From: Marinobacter sp.
GTDB taxonomy: Bacteria; Pseudomonadota; Gammaproteobacteria; Pseudomonadales; Oleiphilaceae
Direction of reading: 5' to 3'
DNA length: 64,000 nt
Assembly: GCF_014859525.1 (NCBI RefSeq)
Contig: NZ_JACUUB010000001.1
Location: 1 to 64,000, forward strand
Under the pieces are notes generated by a model that saw only the letters and a list, made by a program, of their open reading frames with translations, did no database searches and had not been told where the DNA came from. Positions 21,575 through 31,654 of the stretch are shown in pieces. The position numbers and the translations under genes are program-made. The first letter of the stretch is position 1; the number at the start of each line of letters is the position of its first letter.

Positions 21575-21605
21575 AAGAACGGCCAGCACATCGCTGGCCG
21601 TTCTT
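21575..21605. terminator. Bidirectional terminator between csp and leuA
   Basis: A perfect 13-bp stem (AAGAACGGCCAGC with GCTGGCCGTTCTT) around a 5-nt loop lies between convergent genes. On the plus strand it ends TTCTTGTATTT, and on the minus strand TTCTTTTCC. It probably serves both csp and leuA. Confidence 0.85.
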
Positions 21606-21624
21606 GTATTTGAAGGCTACCGGC

Positions 21625-23319
21625 TCAGGCCTGGGCAACCGCGCCAGTTTCTGAGGTAGTAGCGGCATCGCTGGCTGCCGTCTGAGCAACGGCTGAGAAT
21701 AGCGCCTGCAAGGTCGCCGAGGTCGTATCCTCCGCCAGCGCAGCTGCACTGCAATGCTGGCCATTGGCGGTCAGGCGGATGCAGGCCAGAGCATTGGCAT
21801 TGGTCCCCTCGCCCAACGCAAACTCATCATACGCCTCAACCGCAACGGCAATCCCGAACCGTTTTGCCAGCGCGTCCGATACTGCCTCAACGGCACCCAG
21901 CCCCTGCCCTACCAGCGTTATCGGGGAGGCATCACGACCCACCACCACCTCGGCCCGAACGCCATCATTATCCCGATGCAAATCATAAGAGCGCAAAGCC
22001 CAATCGGTATGCACTTTCAGGTAGCGCTCATCAAACAACCGGTGAATGGTGTGGGAGTCAATTTCACCACCGTTGGTTTCGGCTTCGCGTTGCACCACTT
22101 TGCTGAACTCGATCTGCAACCAACGGGGCAAGCTGATCTTGTAATCCCGTTCCAGCACGTACGCTACCCCGCCCTTGCCGGACTGGCTGTTGATGCGCAC
22201 CACTTCTTCGTATCGCCGGCCAAGATCAAAGGGATCAATCGGCAGATAGGCGACATTCCAGGTTTCGCCCTCCGTACGTCTTGCCAGGCACTTTCGAATA
22301 GCATCCTGGTGACTGCCAGAAAACGCCGTAAACACCAACTCACCCGCGTAGGGATGGCGTGGGTGAGTGGAAATCTCAGTACACGCTTCTACCACATCGG
22401 TAATTTCAGCCATACCAGAGAGGTCCAGCATCGGGTCAATGCCTTGCGAATACAGATTCATAGCCATGGTAACCAGATCCATATTACCGGTGCGCTCTCC
22501 GTTACCCATCAACGTGCCTTCAACCCGGTCAGCTCCTGCCATCACCGCCAATTCAGCGGCTGCCACAGCACAACCCCGGTCATTGTGGGTGTGCACACTG
22601 ATCCTGACGTGCTCACGGTAGCGGATATTCTCACAAATCCATTCCACCTGGTCGGCAAACACGTTAGGGGTTGCCATCTCAACGGTGGCAGGCAAGTTTA
22701 TGATCACTGGCTGGCCCTGGTCCGGTCGCCAGACATCGTTCACTGCATCAACTACCTCGGCCGCGAAATCCAGCTCGGTGCCGGTAAAGCTCTCTGGCGA
22801 ATACTGGAACGTCCAGTCAGTATCCGGATAACGCTCAGCGATCTCTTTGACCACGGTTGCGCCCTGTACGGCGATGTCTTTGATGCCGGCGCGGTCCAGA
22901 CCGAACACCTGCTCACGCTGAACGGCAGACGTTGAGTTGTAAACGTGAACAACGGCTTGCTTCACCCCCTCAAGTGCCTGATAGGTGCGTTTAATGAGTT
23001 CCGGCCGCGCCTGGGTAAGCACCTGAATTTTCACATCAGCGGGGATTCGGTTTTCTTCAATCAGTTTGCGGCAAAAATCAAAGTCGGGCTGACTGGCTGC
23101 CGGAAAGCCGATTTCAATTTCCTTAAAGCCAAGTTTGACTAACAAATCGAACAGCCGTTGTTTTTGAGCGACGCCCATAGGCTTAACCAGCGCCTGGTTG
23201 CCATCGCGCAGATCAACGGCGCACCAGACCGGGGCTTTCTCGATGACCTGATCCGGCCAACGACGATCTTCTTTAGCTACTGGCTTAAAGGCGCTGTATT
23301 TACGATGGTCAAAGGCCAT
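21625..23319 (-). CDS. leuA: 2-isopropylmalate synthase
   Basis: First committed step of leucine biosynthesis: acetyl-CoA plus 2-oxoisovalerate to 2-isopropylmalate. It is 564 aa from the ATG at 23319 (GGAAGGA upstream), the length of the class that starts with a DHRKYSAF-like segment. The TIM-barrel motif is VDLRDGNQAL, and the metal site includes HTHNDRGCAVAAAELA. The C-terminal LeuA allosteric domain is at about 440-550. The Ala/Thr-rich tail is likely disordered. It diverges from an Lrp/AsnC regulator that may control it. Confidence 0.95.
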   Translation of the reverse strand: MAFDHRKYSAFKPVAKEDRRWPDQVIEKAPVWCAVDLRDGNQALVKPMGVAQKQRLFDLLVKLGFKEIEIGFPAASQPDFDFCRKLIEENRIPADVKIQVLTQARPELIKRTYQALEGVKQAVVHVYNSTSAVQREQVFGLDRAGIKDIAVQGATVVKEIAERYPDTDWTFQYSPESFTGTELDFAAEVVDAVNDVWRPDQGQPVIINLPATVEMATPNVFADQVEWICENIRYREHVRISVHTHNDRGCAVAAAELAVMAGADRVEGTLMGNGERTGNMDLVTMAMNLYSQGIDPMLDLSGMAEITDVVEACTEISTHPRHPYAGELVFTAFSGSHQDAIRKCLARRTEGETWNVAYLPIDPFDLGRRYEEVVRINSQSGKGGVAYVLERDYKISLPRWLQIEFSKVVQREAETNGGEIDSHTIHRLFDERYLKVHTDWALRSYDLHRDNDGVRAEVVVGRDASPITLVGQGLGAVEAVSDALAKRFGIAVAVEAYDEFALGEGTNANALACIRLTANGQHCSAAALAEDTTSATLQALFSAVAQTAASDAATTSETGAVAQA

Positions 23320-23453
23320 ACCTGAACATTCCTTCCGCTGATCGTGACTATAAAGAGCAGTGTAACGCCCCCAGCGCGCCATTTGGTTGCTATTTGCGCA
23401 AGCATTCGATATTTTTAGCAATATAATTGCCGTACTCTAATCAGGCGAAGAAG

Positions 23454-23954
23454 ATGATTGCGAATAACGCCAAGCCGTTGGCCAGAATCGACAAAACCGA
23501 CCGTAAAATCCTCGAACAATTGCAGAGCAATGGCTCGCTCACGAATCAGCAGTTGGCCGAAAAAGTCGGGCTATCCCCTTCCCCATGCCTGCGCCGGGTG
23601 AGAACCCTTGAAGAAGCAGGTATTATCGTGCGGACAGTAACCATTCTGGATCACAAGAAACTCGGGCTGGCGCTGACAGCGATTATCCTGATCGGTATGG
23701 ACCGTCACACGCCGGAACGGTTTGCCGCTTTCGAGGAGCAAGTCGCTGCGTACCCGGAAGTCCAGGAGTGTTATCTGATTACCGGACAAAGCGCCGATTA
23801 TATGCTGAAAGTGGTGGTACCCGACATGGACCACTACCACCAGTTTCTGCTCAACCGGATTACCCGCATTCAAGGCGTCAGTGGGGTGCACTCCAGCTTT
23901 GTGCTGCGGCGGGTGATAGACAGCACCGCCTTGCCACTGGGTTACCTTTCCTGA
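23454..23954 (+). CDS. Lrp/AsnC family transcriptional regulator
   Basis: Feast/famine regulator of 166 aa. An N-terminal HTH (LTNQQLAEKVGLSPSPCLRRVRTLEEAGII, in two pieces: LTNQQLAEKVGLS and PSPCLRRVRTLEEAG) precedes the RAM effector-binding domain (about 80-160). An ATG at 23454 follows AGGCGAAGAAG; a TTG at 23427 is a weaker alternative. It is divergent from leuA, separated by 134 bp, so control of leucine synthesis is plausible but not shown. Confidence 0.92.
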   Translation: MIANNAKPLARIDKTDRKILEQLQSNGSLTNQQLAEKVGLSPSPCLRRVRTLEEAGIIVRTVTILDHKKLGLALTAIILIGMDRHTPERFAAFEEQVAAYPEVQECYLITGQSADYMLKVVVPDMDHYHQFLLNRITRIQGVSGVHSSFVLRRVIDSTALPLGYLS

Positions 23955-24111
23955 GGCGACTACCAGTCTGTAGATTAGCGCCTCATCGTCTGTACCTTGT
24001 GCCACAGGCTCCGTACAATAAAAGCCACTTTACGACCATGACAGGCAGACCCGGGCCAGCCCTCCTGCCGATCAGTCTACATTTCTACTTTTCATCAAAG
24101 CGGAAGAAACG

Positions 24112-25845
24112 ATGCGAGCAAGCCGTTATCTGATTGCCACCCAGAAAGAGACCCCTGCCGACGCCGAAATTATCAGTCATCAGCTGATGCTGCGTGCGGG
24201 CATGATCCGGAAACTGGCCGCAGGCCTATACTCCTGGCTGCCGATGGGCCTGCGTACTTTGCGCAAAGTGGAACGGATTGTTCGTGAAGAGATGGACAAG
24301 AGCGGGGCCCAGGAAGTTCTGATGCCGGGGGTTCAGCCTGCGGAATTGTGGCAGGAATCCGGCCGTTGGGAACAGTACGGCGGCGAATTGCTGCGCATGA
24401 ACGACCGTCACGGTCGGGACTTCTGCCTCGGCCCAACTCATGAAGAAGTGATCACCGACCTGATCCGCAATGAGCTGAAAAGCTACAAGGAACTGCCGGC
24501 CAACTTCTATCAGATCCAGACCAAATTCCGCGACGAGCGCCGTCCCCGTTTTGGCGTTATGCGTTCACGCGAGTTCATCATGAAGGATGCCTACTCCTTT
24601 CACGTCAACGCGGCTTCTCTGGACGACACCTACCAGGTGATGCACCAGACCTACTGCAACATCTTTGACCGTCTGGGCCTTGATTACCGCCCGGTGCAGG
24701 CAGACTCCGGCGCCATCGGCGGCAGTGCATCCCATGAATTCCACGTACTGGCATCCTCCGGTGAAGATGCCATCGTGTTCAGCACCGACAGCGACTACGC
24801 CGCCAACATGGAGAAAGCCGAAGCAGTTGCACCGGCCGGCGAGCGCCCTGGGGCCACAGAACCCCTGACCGAAGTGCACACACCGGGCCAGAAAACCATC
24901 GAGGCCGTTTCTCAGTTCCTCGGCCTGCCGGCTGAGCGCAGCGTGAAGACACTGCTGGTCAAGGCTGAAGCCGATGACAATGGCGATGCCGGTCTGGTGG
25001 CACTGATTCTGCGCGGCGACCATACTCTGAACGAAATCAAAGCTGAAAACCTGCAGGGAATTGCCGAGCCGCTAACCATGGCGACTGATGAAGAAATCGA
25101 AAGAGCCATCGGCTGCAAACCCGGCTCTATTGGCCCGGTGAACCTTCCGGTGCCTGTGATTATTGATCGCAGCGCCGCTCATTTGGCTGACTTTGTCTGC
25201 GGGGCCAACAAGGATGACTACCACCTGACCGGCGTAAACTGGCAAAGAGATCTACCGCTGGGCCGAGTTGAAGATCTTCGCAACGTGGTGGAGGGCGACC
25301 TGAGCCCCGACGGCAAGGGCACACTGGAAATTCGCCGCGGCATCGAAGTGGGCCACATCTTCAAGCTGGGCAACAAATACAGCTCGGCCATGAACGCCAC
25401 TGTACTGGATGAGAACGGCAAGACCGTGATCATGGAAATGGGCTGCTACGGCATCGGGGTTTCGCGCATCGTGGCGGCCTCCATTGAGCAGAACCATGAC
25501 GACAAGGGCATCATCTGGCCAGATGCCATTGCGCCATTTGAAGTCGCCATTGTGACGTTGAATGCGCATAAGTCACCCATCGTCGCAGAGGCTGGCGAGA
25601 AGCTCTACGAGCAACTGCGACAGGCTGGCTATGACGTACTGCTGGACGACCGGAACGAGCGACCGGGCGTTAAGTTTGCAGACATGGAGCTGATAGGTAT
25701 ACCGCACCGGTTTGTGGTTTCCGAGCGCGGTCTTACGGCTGGCACCCTGGAATACAAGGGTCGTCGCGATGAAGACAAGCAGGATATTGCTGTCGAAGAT
25801 GCCCTGCTGTTTCTGGTAAAGGCCTCTCCCAAAGGCAGCCTGTAA
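24112..25845 (+). CDS. proS: Proline--tRNA ligase
   Basis: Class II synthetase of the bacterial type, 577 aa. The catalytic core has motif 2 ([21 protein letters not shown]) split by the normal YbaK-like editing insertion (about 225-385), which hydrolyses Ala-tRNA-Pro. The C-terminal anticodon-binding domain is at about 475-570. The ATG start has GGAAG upstream. It is monocistronic, bounded by 157 bp upstream and a convergent hairpin downstream. Confidence 0.98.
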   Translation: MRASRYLIATQKETPADAEIISHQLMLRAGMIRKLAAGLYSWLPMGLRTLRKVERIVREEMDKSGAQEVLMPGVQPAELWQESGRWEQYGGELLRMNDRHGRDFCLGPTHEEVITDLIRNELKSYKELPANFYQIQTKFRDERRPRFGVMRSREFIMKDAYSFHVNAASLDDTYQVMHQTYCNIFDRLGLDYRPVQADSGAIGGSASHEFHVLASSGEDAIVFSTDSDYAANMEKAEAVAPAGERPGATEPLTEVHTPGQKTIEAVSQFLGLPAERSVKTLLVKAEADDNGDAGLVALILRGDHTLNEIKAENLQGIAEPLTMATDEEIERAIGCKPGSIGPVNLPVPVIIDRSAAHLADFVCGANKDDYHLTGVNWQRDLPLGRVEDLRNVVEGDLSPDGKGTLEIRRGIEVGHIFKLGNKYSSAMNATVLDENGKTVIMEMGCYGIGVSRIVAASIEQNHDDKGIIWPDAIAPFEVAIVTLNAHKSPIVAEAGEKLYEQLRQAGYDVLLDDRNERPGVKFADMELIGIPHRFVVSERGLTAGTLEYKGRRDEDKQDIAVEDALLFLVKASPKGSL

Positions 25846-25854
25846 GTTGTTCTG

Positions 25855-25893
25855 GCCGTTCCGGGCATCGCGTTATCGATCACCCGGAACGGC
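25855..25893. terminator. Stem-loop between convergent proS and murB
   Basis: An 11-bp perfect stem (GCCGTTCCGGG with CCCGGAACGGC) around a 17-nt loop, in the short gap between two convergent stops. There is no strong U-tract on either side, so it is a probable rather than certain terminator. Confidence 0.5.
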
Positions 25894-25903
25894 AACACCA
25901 ACG

Positions 25904-26935
25904 CTACCGTCGACCAACGATGCCCGGCTCCATTTCCAGTTCTACCCCGAACTTATCCTGCACAGACTGGCGCACCTCTTTCGCCAACGCCAGCACATCG
26001 TCACCGGTACCACCTGAGTGATTAATCAGAACCAGCGCCTGTCGGTTATGAATTCCAACCCGGGCACTGCGGAAGCCTTTCCAGCCGGCCTGATCAATCA
26101 ACCACGCGGCCGCCAGTTTAACGCCCTGCTCCGCCGGATAAGAGACCACGTCAGGGAATTGCGACTGCAAACGTTCAAACCGGGAGGCATCAATCACCGG
26201 ATTTTTAAAGAAACTGCCCACATTGGGCAGCACCGAAGGGTCCGGCAGCTTGCGACGACGCACCGCCATAACGGCTTCAGCCACATCCAGAGGTGTTAAA
26301 GACGCAGTATCAGTATCCGCCAGATAGCTCTGAAGATCGCGATAACCCAGTTTGAGCGGCCGTGAGCGGGATAGGCCCAGGCGGATTTCCAGAATGATGT
26401 AACGGCCCGGGTGATGCTTGAACAGACTGTCCCGGTAACCTAACTCACAATCTGCTGCCGTCAGGGTGACCGACTTCATTGTACTGCGATCGAGTGCCGT
26501 AACGCTTATCAGGGTATCGCCCAACTCAACGCCGTAAGCGCCGATGTTCTGCACCGGAGCCGCACCGGCAGTGCCGGGAATCAGCGCCAGATTCTCAATG
26601 CCACGGTATCCCGACCGGGCTGCGTACACGACCGCCTCATGCCAATTCTCGCCGGCGCCCAGTACCAGCACCGCATCATCACCACTGGCCTGCTCCCACC
26701 TTCGGCCACGAATGGCCATGTGCAGCACCAAACCATCATAGTCACCGGCAAAGACCAGGTTACTGCCACCGCCAAGCACCAGGGTATCCAGCTTACGGTC
26801 GGAAGCCCAGCGGAGCGCATCCCGCAACTGGCCTTCGCTGCCAATAGCCACCAGATACCGGGCGTGAGCGGCAACCGCCAGGGTGTTCAGAGCACTCAAA
26901 CTGGCCTGCTCGTTAATGGTGAGGCCCAGGCTCAA
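25904..26935 (-). CDS. murB: UDP-N-acetylenolpyruvoylglucosamine reductase
   Basis: FAD/NADPH enzyme forming UDP-MurNAc in peptidoglycan synthesis, 343 aa (type I, with the longer C-terminus). The FAD-binding motif is VLGGGSNLVFAGDYDG; the catalytic Ser is in PNVGSFFKNPV. The start is TTG at 26935: it overlaps the phosphatase stop (TTGA) and has GGAGG 8 nt upstream. It is the last gene of the long envelope operon. Confidence 0.95.
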   Translation of the reverse strand: MSLGLTINEQASLSALNTLAVAAHARYLVAIGSEGQLRDALRWASDRKLDTLVLGGGSNLVFAGDYDGLVLHMAIRGRRWEQASGDDAVLVLGAGENWHEAVVYAARSGYRGIENLALIPGTAGAAPVQNIGAYGVELGDTLISVTALDRSTMKSVTLTAADCELGYRDSLFKHHPGRYIILEIRLGLSRSRPLKLGYRDLQSYLADTDTASLTPLDVAEAVMAVRRRKLPDPSVLPNVGSFFKNPVIDASRFERLQSQFPDVVSYPAEQGVKLAAAWLIDQAGWKGFRSARVGIHNRQALVLINHSGGTGDDVLALAKEVRQSVQDKFGVELEMEPGIVGRR

Positions 26936-27411
26936 GCGAGTCGCCTCCGGATGTCCTCCAGCAAGCCCTTGCTGGCGTCGTGTATCAAGTCCAGGACTCG
27001 TTCAAACCCGTCTTCACCGCCATAATAGGGATCGGGCACTTCAGCTTGCCCAGACTCGCCAAACTCAAGTAACAACCGAGGCTCTGTTCCCCCGTTCTGA
27101 TGCCACAGGTCTCTAACGTCAGCCAGATTCTCGCGGTCCATCACCAATACGTAGTCAAACCGGTCAAGATCCTCCACAGCAATCTGGCGCGCCCGAAGAC
27201 CGCTGATATCAATTCCCCGGCGCCCTGCGGCTTCCATCGAGCGGGTGTCCGGTGCTTTACCAATGTGCCAGTTGCCAGTGCCACAGGAATCGATGCGCAA
27301 TCTTTCCGAAATCCCCTGCTGGCTTGCCAGCTGCCGGAAGACGCCTTCGGCGGTGGGTGAACGGCAGATATTCCCCAGGCACACAAACAGTACGCTGACG
27401 TGCTCAGACAT
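26932..27411 (-). CDS. Low-molecular-weight protein-tyrosine phosphatase
   Basis: 159-aa Cys-based phosphatase. The P-loop [16 protein letters not shown] lies at residues 10-25, with catalytic Cys and Arg; the general-acid Asp is in the DPYYGG motif near 124-130. It overlaps kdsB by 8 bp and murB by 4 bp. The same kdsB-ptpA-murB order occurs in Pseudomonas. Its substrate is unknown; the envelope-operon context hints at regulation of polysaccharide or LPS enzymes. Confidence 0.94.
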   Translation of the reverse strand: MSEHVSVLFVCLGNICRSPTAEGVFRQLASQQGISERLRIDSCGTGNWHIGKAPDTRSMEAAGRRGIDISGLRARQIAVEDLDRFDYVLVMDRENLADVRDLWHQNGGTEPRLLLEFGESGQAEVPDPYYGGEDGFERVLDLIHDASKGLLEDIRRRLA

Positions 27412-28189
27412 AACGTCCTCCTGCTTCTAACAAAACCCTGATCCGGGCCAGATCTTCCTCGGTGTCGACGCCCGGGGCGGGCGGTTGATCGGCAATATCC
27501 ACATGAATACGAGCGCCATTGTACAACGCACGCAACTGCTCCAATGCTTCTATCTGCTCGGTAGGCGCAGGCGGCCAACTGACGAACTGGCCCAATACAC
27601 TGGCGCGATAGCCATAAATGCCGATGTGCCGGAAGTACCCGATACCGTCAGGCAGATCGACATCGGCTTCCCAGGCATTCGCCGGCCAGAAATCCCGTGC
27701 CCAGGGAATCGGCGCACGGCTGAAGTAATGGGCGATACCCCGGGCATCGAACACCACTTTCACTACGTTGGGATTGAATACCTGCCTTGGGTCATGGATC
27801 CGTTCACACAGGGTCGAAATGGCCACTTCGGGGTACAGGTCCAGATTCTCGGCTACCTGATTGATCAATACCGGCGGGATCAGAGGCTCATCGCCCTGCA
27901 CGTTGACGACCCGATGGTCCGGGTCGAGGCCCAGCTTTCTGGCAACCTCTTCCAGGCGATCGGTGCCGCTGGCGTGATACGGCGAGGTCATCACCACTTC
28001 TGCACCAAACGCCTGGCAGGCGTCCTGAATACGCGAGTCATCCGTGGCAACCACCACCCTGTCGGCCTGACTTTCTCTGGCCCGCTCACACACATGCTGA
28101 ACCATTGGCTTACCAGCAATCATCGCCAGGGGCTTGCCCGGCAATCGGCTGGAGGCATAGCGAGCGGGAATGACAACGGTAAATGACAT
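27404..28189 (-). CDS. kdsB: 3-deoxy-manno-octulosonate cytidylyltransferase
   Basis: Activates KDO to CMP-KDO for the LPS inner core, 261 aa. The nucleotidyltransferase motif [15 protein letters not shown] is at 7-21, and the metal-binding region is [12 protein letters not shown]. The ATG start lies 26 bp after the YcaR-like gene, and the end overlaps the phosphatase gene. With lpxK and msbA nearby, this operon assembles and exports lipid A-core. Confidence 0.97.
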   Translation of the reverse strand: MSFTVVIPARYASSRLPGKPLAMIAGKPMVQHVCERARESQADRVVVATDDSRIQDACQAFGAEVVMTSPYHASGTDRLEEVARKLGLDPDHRVVNVQGDEPLIPPVLINQVAENLDLYPEVAISTLCERIHDPRQVFNPNVVKVVFDARGIAHYFSRAPIPWARDFWPANAWEADVDLPDGIGYFRHIGIYGYRASVLGQFVSWPPAPTEQIEALEQLRALYNGARIHVDIADQPPAPGVDTEEDLARIRVLLEAGGRYV

Positions 28190-28215
28190 GATGGCGCGTC
28201 CTGCTTGCAGGTTAA

Positions 28216-28404
28216 TCAGTGTTTATCGAGTCGCTCGTCAGAGCTCAGTGTGCGGGCTTCAACAGCCAGCATCACCGGAATGCCTTCACGGATCGGAAAG
28301 GCCATGGCATCGTGATAGCAGATCAGCTCGGTGCGAGCTTCGTTAAGCTTGAGTTCGCCCTTACAAACCGGGCAGGCCAGCATGGCCAACAATTTCTTAT
28401 CCAT
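28216..28404 (-). CDS. Trm112/YcaR-family zinc-ribbon protein
   Basis: Small UPF0434/Trm112-like protein of 62 aa from the ATG at 28404. The zinc-ribbon CPVCKGEL is near residues 10-17, followed by the family motif [11 protein letters not shown]. It overlaps lpxK by 8 bp and precedes kdsB, as in E. coli and Pseudomonas (lpxK-ycaR-kdsB). A molecular role has not been settled; it may act as a chaperone-like partner of methyltransferases or LPS enzymes. Confidence 0.92.
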   Translation of the reverse strand: MDKKLLAMLACPVCKGELKLNEARTELICYHDAMAFPIREGIPVMLAVEARTLSSDERLDKH

Positions 28405-29458
28405 GGTGTGTTCTCTCAGTGTTTTGTTGATGCAACAACTTGGAGCACCGCCGGAGCCGCTCCAGAAAACGGTGTTCAAAAGGTTCTGACAGGCAAGCAT
28501 CCACCGTCAGCACCCAGGCGTTGTCTGGCGCAAAGTCCCGACATTTAACAGCATCCTTTGCCGTCATCACCAACCATTCACCCGGCCTGGAGCCAAGATC
28601 TTGCGGGCGAAAGCGATGATGATCCGCATACGGCGCCTCCTGAACCCGAGCTCCCAGTGACCGAAGCGTGTCGAAAAACCGCGAAGGGTTACCGATACCG
28701 GCAACCGCTCGAACAGACTGTCCCTGCAACGCGCCAGGGGTAAGCGTTTCGCCTGAGTTCAGGTTAACCAGTGAGGATGGCCGCAGCGCCATAGCGTGAA
28801 TATCCGGGTGCTCGATGCCGGCAAATTCATCAATCTGCTGCCCGGATGGCGGGAACTCTGCCCCGTTCAGGACGACAAAATCTACGGTCGCCAGTCGCGA
28901 CACAGGCTCTCGCAATGGTCCTACCGGTATCAACGCACCATTGCCAACACCCCGCCGATCGTCAAAAACCGCCAGCTCTATGTCTCTTGGCAATCGGTAA
29001 TGCTGAAGCCCGTCGTCGCAGATCAACACATCACCCAGCTGTTGCTCAAGGGCCCAGTGGGCGCCGCGACAACGGTCTGGATCGACCACCACCGGGCAAC
29101 TCGTGGCCAGTGCCAGCATCAAGGGCTCGTCGCCACTGACGGTCGCCGGCGTTGTGTGACTGACCAACAGTGGATAGCGGTCGCTTTTACCACCGTAGCC
29201 CCGGCTGAGGATGACCGGCCTCCAACCTTCCTGCTGCATTCGCTGGACCAGCCGGGCCGTCAGCGGCGATTTACCGGTACCACCCGCCGTGATATTGCCA
29301 ACCACGACCACCGGCACCGGCAAAGGTTCGTTACGGGCCTGCCAGGCTTTGCGCCGTTTGGACTCAGCCACTGTCCGGTATAACCAGGCCAGCGGCGACA
29401 GCACCGCCAGTGGTTTACCCTGTTGGTACCAAAGGCGCTCAATCAAACCGGCACTCAT
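28397..29458 (-). CDS. lpxK: Tetraacyldisaccharide 4'-kinase LpxK
   Basis: Membrane-associated kinase adding the 4'-phosphate to the lipid A precursor, 353 aa. The N-terminus has a hydrophobic helix region ([14 protein letters not shown]). The P-loop [13 protein letters not shown] lies at about 53-65, and the Walker-B-like DDGLQHYRL at about 148-156. The ATG overlaps the msbA stop by 4 bp, and the 3' end overlaps ycaR, so translation is coupled. Confidence 0.97.
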   Translation of the reverse strand: MSAGLIERLWYQQGKPLAVLSPLAWLYRTVAESKRRKAWQARNEPLPVPVVVVGNITAGGTGKSPLTARLVQRMQQEGWRPVILSRGYGGKSDRYPLLVSHTTPATVSGDEPLMLALATSCPVVVDPDRCRGAHWALEQQLGDVLICDDGLQHYRLPRDIELAVFDDRRGVGNGALIPVGPLREPVSRLATVDFVVLNGAEFPPSGQQIDEFAGIEHPDIHAMALRPSSLVNLNSGETLTPGALQGQSVRAVAGIGNPSRFFDTLRSLGARVQEAPYADHHRFRPQDLGSRPGEWLVMTAKDAVKCRDFAPDNAWVLTVDACLSEPFEHRFLERLRRCSKLLHQQNTERTHHG

Positions 29459-31227
29459 GCATGCTCGCTGAACTGAATCTGGTGCAGCTGAGCATAAGCG
29501 CCATCGGCGGCAAGCAGCTCTTCGTGAGTGCCAGACTCCACAATGTGTCCTTTATCCATCACCAGAATCCGGTCCGCTTTCTCTATAGTCGATAAACGAT
29601 GCGCGATGACCAGCGTCGTCCGCCCGGCCATGACCGTCTCCAGCGCCTCCTGAATGTGGCGTTCAGATTCGGTATCAAGGGCCGATGTGGCTTCGTCAAG
29701 GATCAGAATGGGCGCATCCTTCAGCAGTGCACGAGCAATAGCCAATCGCTGGCGCTGGCCGCCAGACAACATCACGCCGTTGTCGCCAATCATCGTATCC
29801 AGCCCTTCCGGCATCCGGTCAATAAACTCCAGAGCGTGGGCTTTTGCCGCCGCGCTCCGGATCTCCTCACGACTGCAATGACGCAATGCGCCGTAGGCAA
29901 TGTTGGCGGCAATGGTGTCATTGAATAACACCACGTTCTGGTTGACCAAGGCAATCTGGGAGCGCAAACCCTTAAGCGAAAACTCGTTCAGAGAGTGTCC
30001 GTCAATCCGGACATCACCACCGGTGTATTCATAGAACCGCGGCAGCAGACTGACCATGGATGATTTACCACTGCCGGAACGGCCCACCAAGGCGACGCTC
30101 TGGCCGGCAGGAACTCTCACCGATATACCGTCGAGTACGTTGTCCAGCTGGTCACGATAGCGGAAGCAAACCTTATCGAACTCGATATCGCCGTTTACTC
30201 TTTTTGGCGAATAGTGACCCGAGTCTTCCTCGGGCTGCTCATCCATGGTTTCAAACACGTCGTAAGCGGCGGCGACACCTTTCTGAATCTTGGCGTGCAC
30301 CGAGGTCACCTGGCGAATAGGTTTGGCCATGGTGGTTGCTGCAGTAATAAAGGCAATCAACTGACCGGTACTCATTTCGCCCCGGATCTCCGGCGACAGC
30401 ATGGTCCAGACCAGCGCGGCAATGGCGATGGCGACCAGCACCTGGATGACCGGCACACTGATCGCCTGGGTGGACGCCATCTTCAGGCTCTGCTTGAGGT
30501 TCCGATTACTGACATCGCGGAAGCGTTCCCGCTCGTAGTCTTCCCCGCCAAAGGTCCGGACTACCCGATAGCCGGCGATAGATTCCGAGGCAACGTGGGT
30601 AATGTCGCCCATTGAGCCCTGAATCCGTTGGCTGATCTTGCGAAAGCGCTTGCTGGCGTAATTTACCACCAGCCCGATCACCGGGCCCACGGTCAGGAAC
30701 ACCAGCGTGAGCTTCCAGTTGGTGTAGAGCATGAAGCCCAGCAAGCCGACAATGGTCAGGCCTTCCCGCAGCGTGATGGTGATGGCGTTGGTGGCGGCCT
30801 CTGCCACCTGCTCGACGTTGAAGGTGAGTTTGGATACCAGGCGCCCGGCGGCGTTGTCATCGAAATAGCGGGACGGCAGCGTCATCAGCCGATCAAACAC
30901 GTCATTTCTGAGCGCGTTGATGACCTGGCGGCCAACGTAACTGATGAAGTACTGACTGAAGAACGTGCCCACGCCGCGAAAAGCGAAAATGCCCACGATC
31001 AGACCGGTTAACATCAGGCGGTTCTGGTCTGTGGGGTTTTCGATGGCGGTGATCACATACTCCATGGCAGCCGCCATGCCCGTGGACGCAGCGGCATAAA
31101 TGATGTTGCCAAACACGGCCAGCGAAAACGCAAACCAGAACGGCTTTACGTAGCCCAGCAACCGCTTGTAGGTTGCCCAGCTGCCTGTTGGTGTCACCTG
31201 AAGCGGTTCAGGCTTTGAGTCAATCAC
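29455..31227 (-). CDS. msbA: Lipid A export ATP-binding/permease protein MsbA
   Basis: Homodimeric ABC flippase for lipid A-core, 590 aa. Six membrane helices occupy about 20-315. The NBD has Walker A GRSGSGKSS, signature LSGGQRQRL, Walker B ILILDEATSALD and H-loop IAHRLST. The GTG start overlaps the exbD stop (GTGA). In Pseudomonas msbA is elsewhere; here it is inserted between exbD and lpxK, which matches the enteric msbA-lpxK pairing. Confidence 0.95.
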   Translation of the reverse strand: MIDSKPEPLQVTPTGSWATYKRLLGYVKPFWFAFSLAVFGNIIYAAASTGMAAAMEYVITAIENPTDQNRLMLTGLIVGIFAFRGVGTFFSQYFISYVGRQVINALRNDVFDRLMTLPSRYFDDNAAGRLVSKLTFNVEQVAEAATNAITITLREGLTIVGLLGFMLYTNWKLTLVFLTVGPVIGLVVNYASKRFRKISQRIQGSMGDITHVASESIAGYRVVRTFGGEDYERERFRDVSNRNLKQSLKMASTQAISVPVIQVLVAIAIAALVWTMLSPEIRGEMSTGQLIAFITAATTMAKPIRQVTSVHAKIQKGVAAAYDVFETMDEQPEEDSGHYSPKRVNGDIEFDKVCFRYRDQLDNVLDGISVRVPAGQSVALVGRSGSGKSSMVSLLPRFYEYTGGDVRIDGHSLNEFSLKGLRSQIALVNQNVVLFNDTIAANIAYGALRHCSREEIRSAAAKAHALEFIDRMPEGLDTMIGDNGVMLSGGQRQRLAIARALLKDAPILILDEATSALDTESERHIQEALETVMAGRTTLVIAHRLSTIEKADRILVMDKGHIVESGTHEELLAADGAYAQLHQIQFSEHA

Positions 31228-31649
31228 GGGCTGTCAGCCTCCCGCTCTGTGGTTATGCTCAATTTCGCAAACCCCAGGCGGCCGGCCACATCCATGGCAC
31301 GCACAACAAATTCATGGGGAGTTCTTGCGTCTGCAGTAATGATGAACGGCAGACTGCTGTCTCCCTCAGCCAGCTCCCTGACACCCCGCTCAAGGGTTTC
31401 ACGCCGGTTGTTGACCAGCGTTCGCTCGTTAAGAATATATTGGCCTTCAGCGTTGATAACGACGTCTATCTGGCGTAATTCTGACGGCGATGCCGGTTCG
31501 CCACTGGCTGACGGCAGTTCCACCTGCAGGTGACTTTCCCGGGTGAAGGTGGTGGACACCATAAAGAAAATCAGCAGCAGGAACACCACATCGATCAGTG
31601 GCGTCAGGTCGACCCCGACTTCCTGGCTTCTCTGGCGCTTGAACTTCAC
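31224..31649 (-). CDS. exbD: ExbD/TolR-family biopolymer transport protein
   Basis: 141-aa inner-membrane protein with one N-terminal membrane segment carrying the conserved Asp20 in LTPLIDVVFLLLIFF, and a periplasmic domain. With the ExbB-like protein 5 bp upstream it would form a proton-driven motor. The start is GTG. No TonB or TolA partner is encoded beside it, so the energised process is unknown. Its place in the lipid A operon is shared with Pseudomonas. Confidence 0.92.
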   Translation of the reverse strand: MKFKRQRSQEVGVDLTPLIDVVFLLLIFFMVSTTFTRESHLQVELPSASGEPASPSELRQIDVVINAEGQYILNERTLVNNRRETLERGVRELAEGDSSLPFIITADARTPHEFVVRAMDVAGRLGFAKLSITTEREADSP

Positions 31650-31654
31650 GGCGT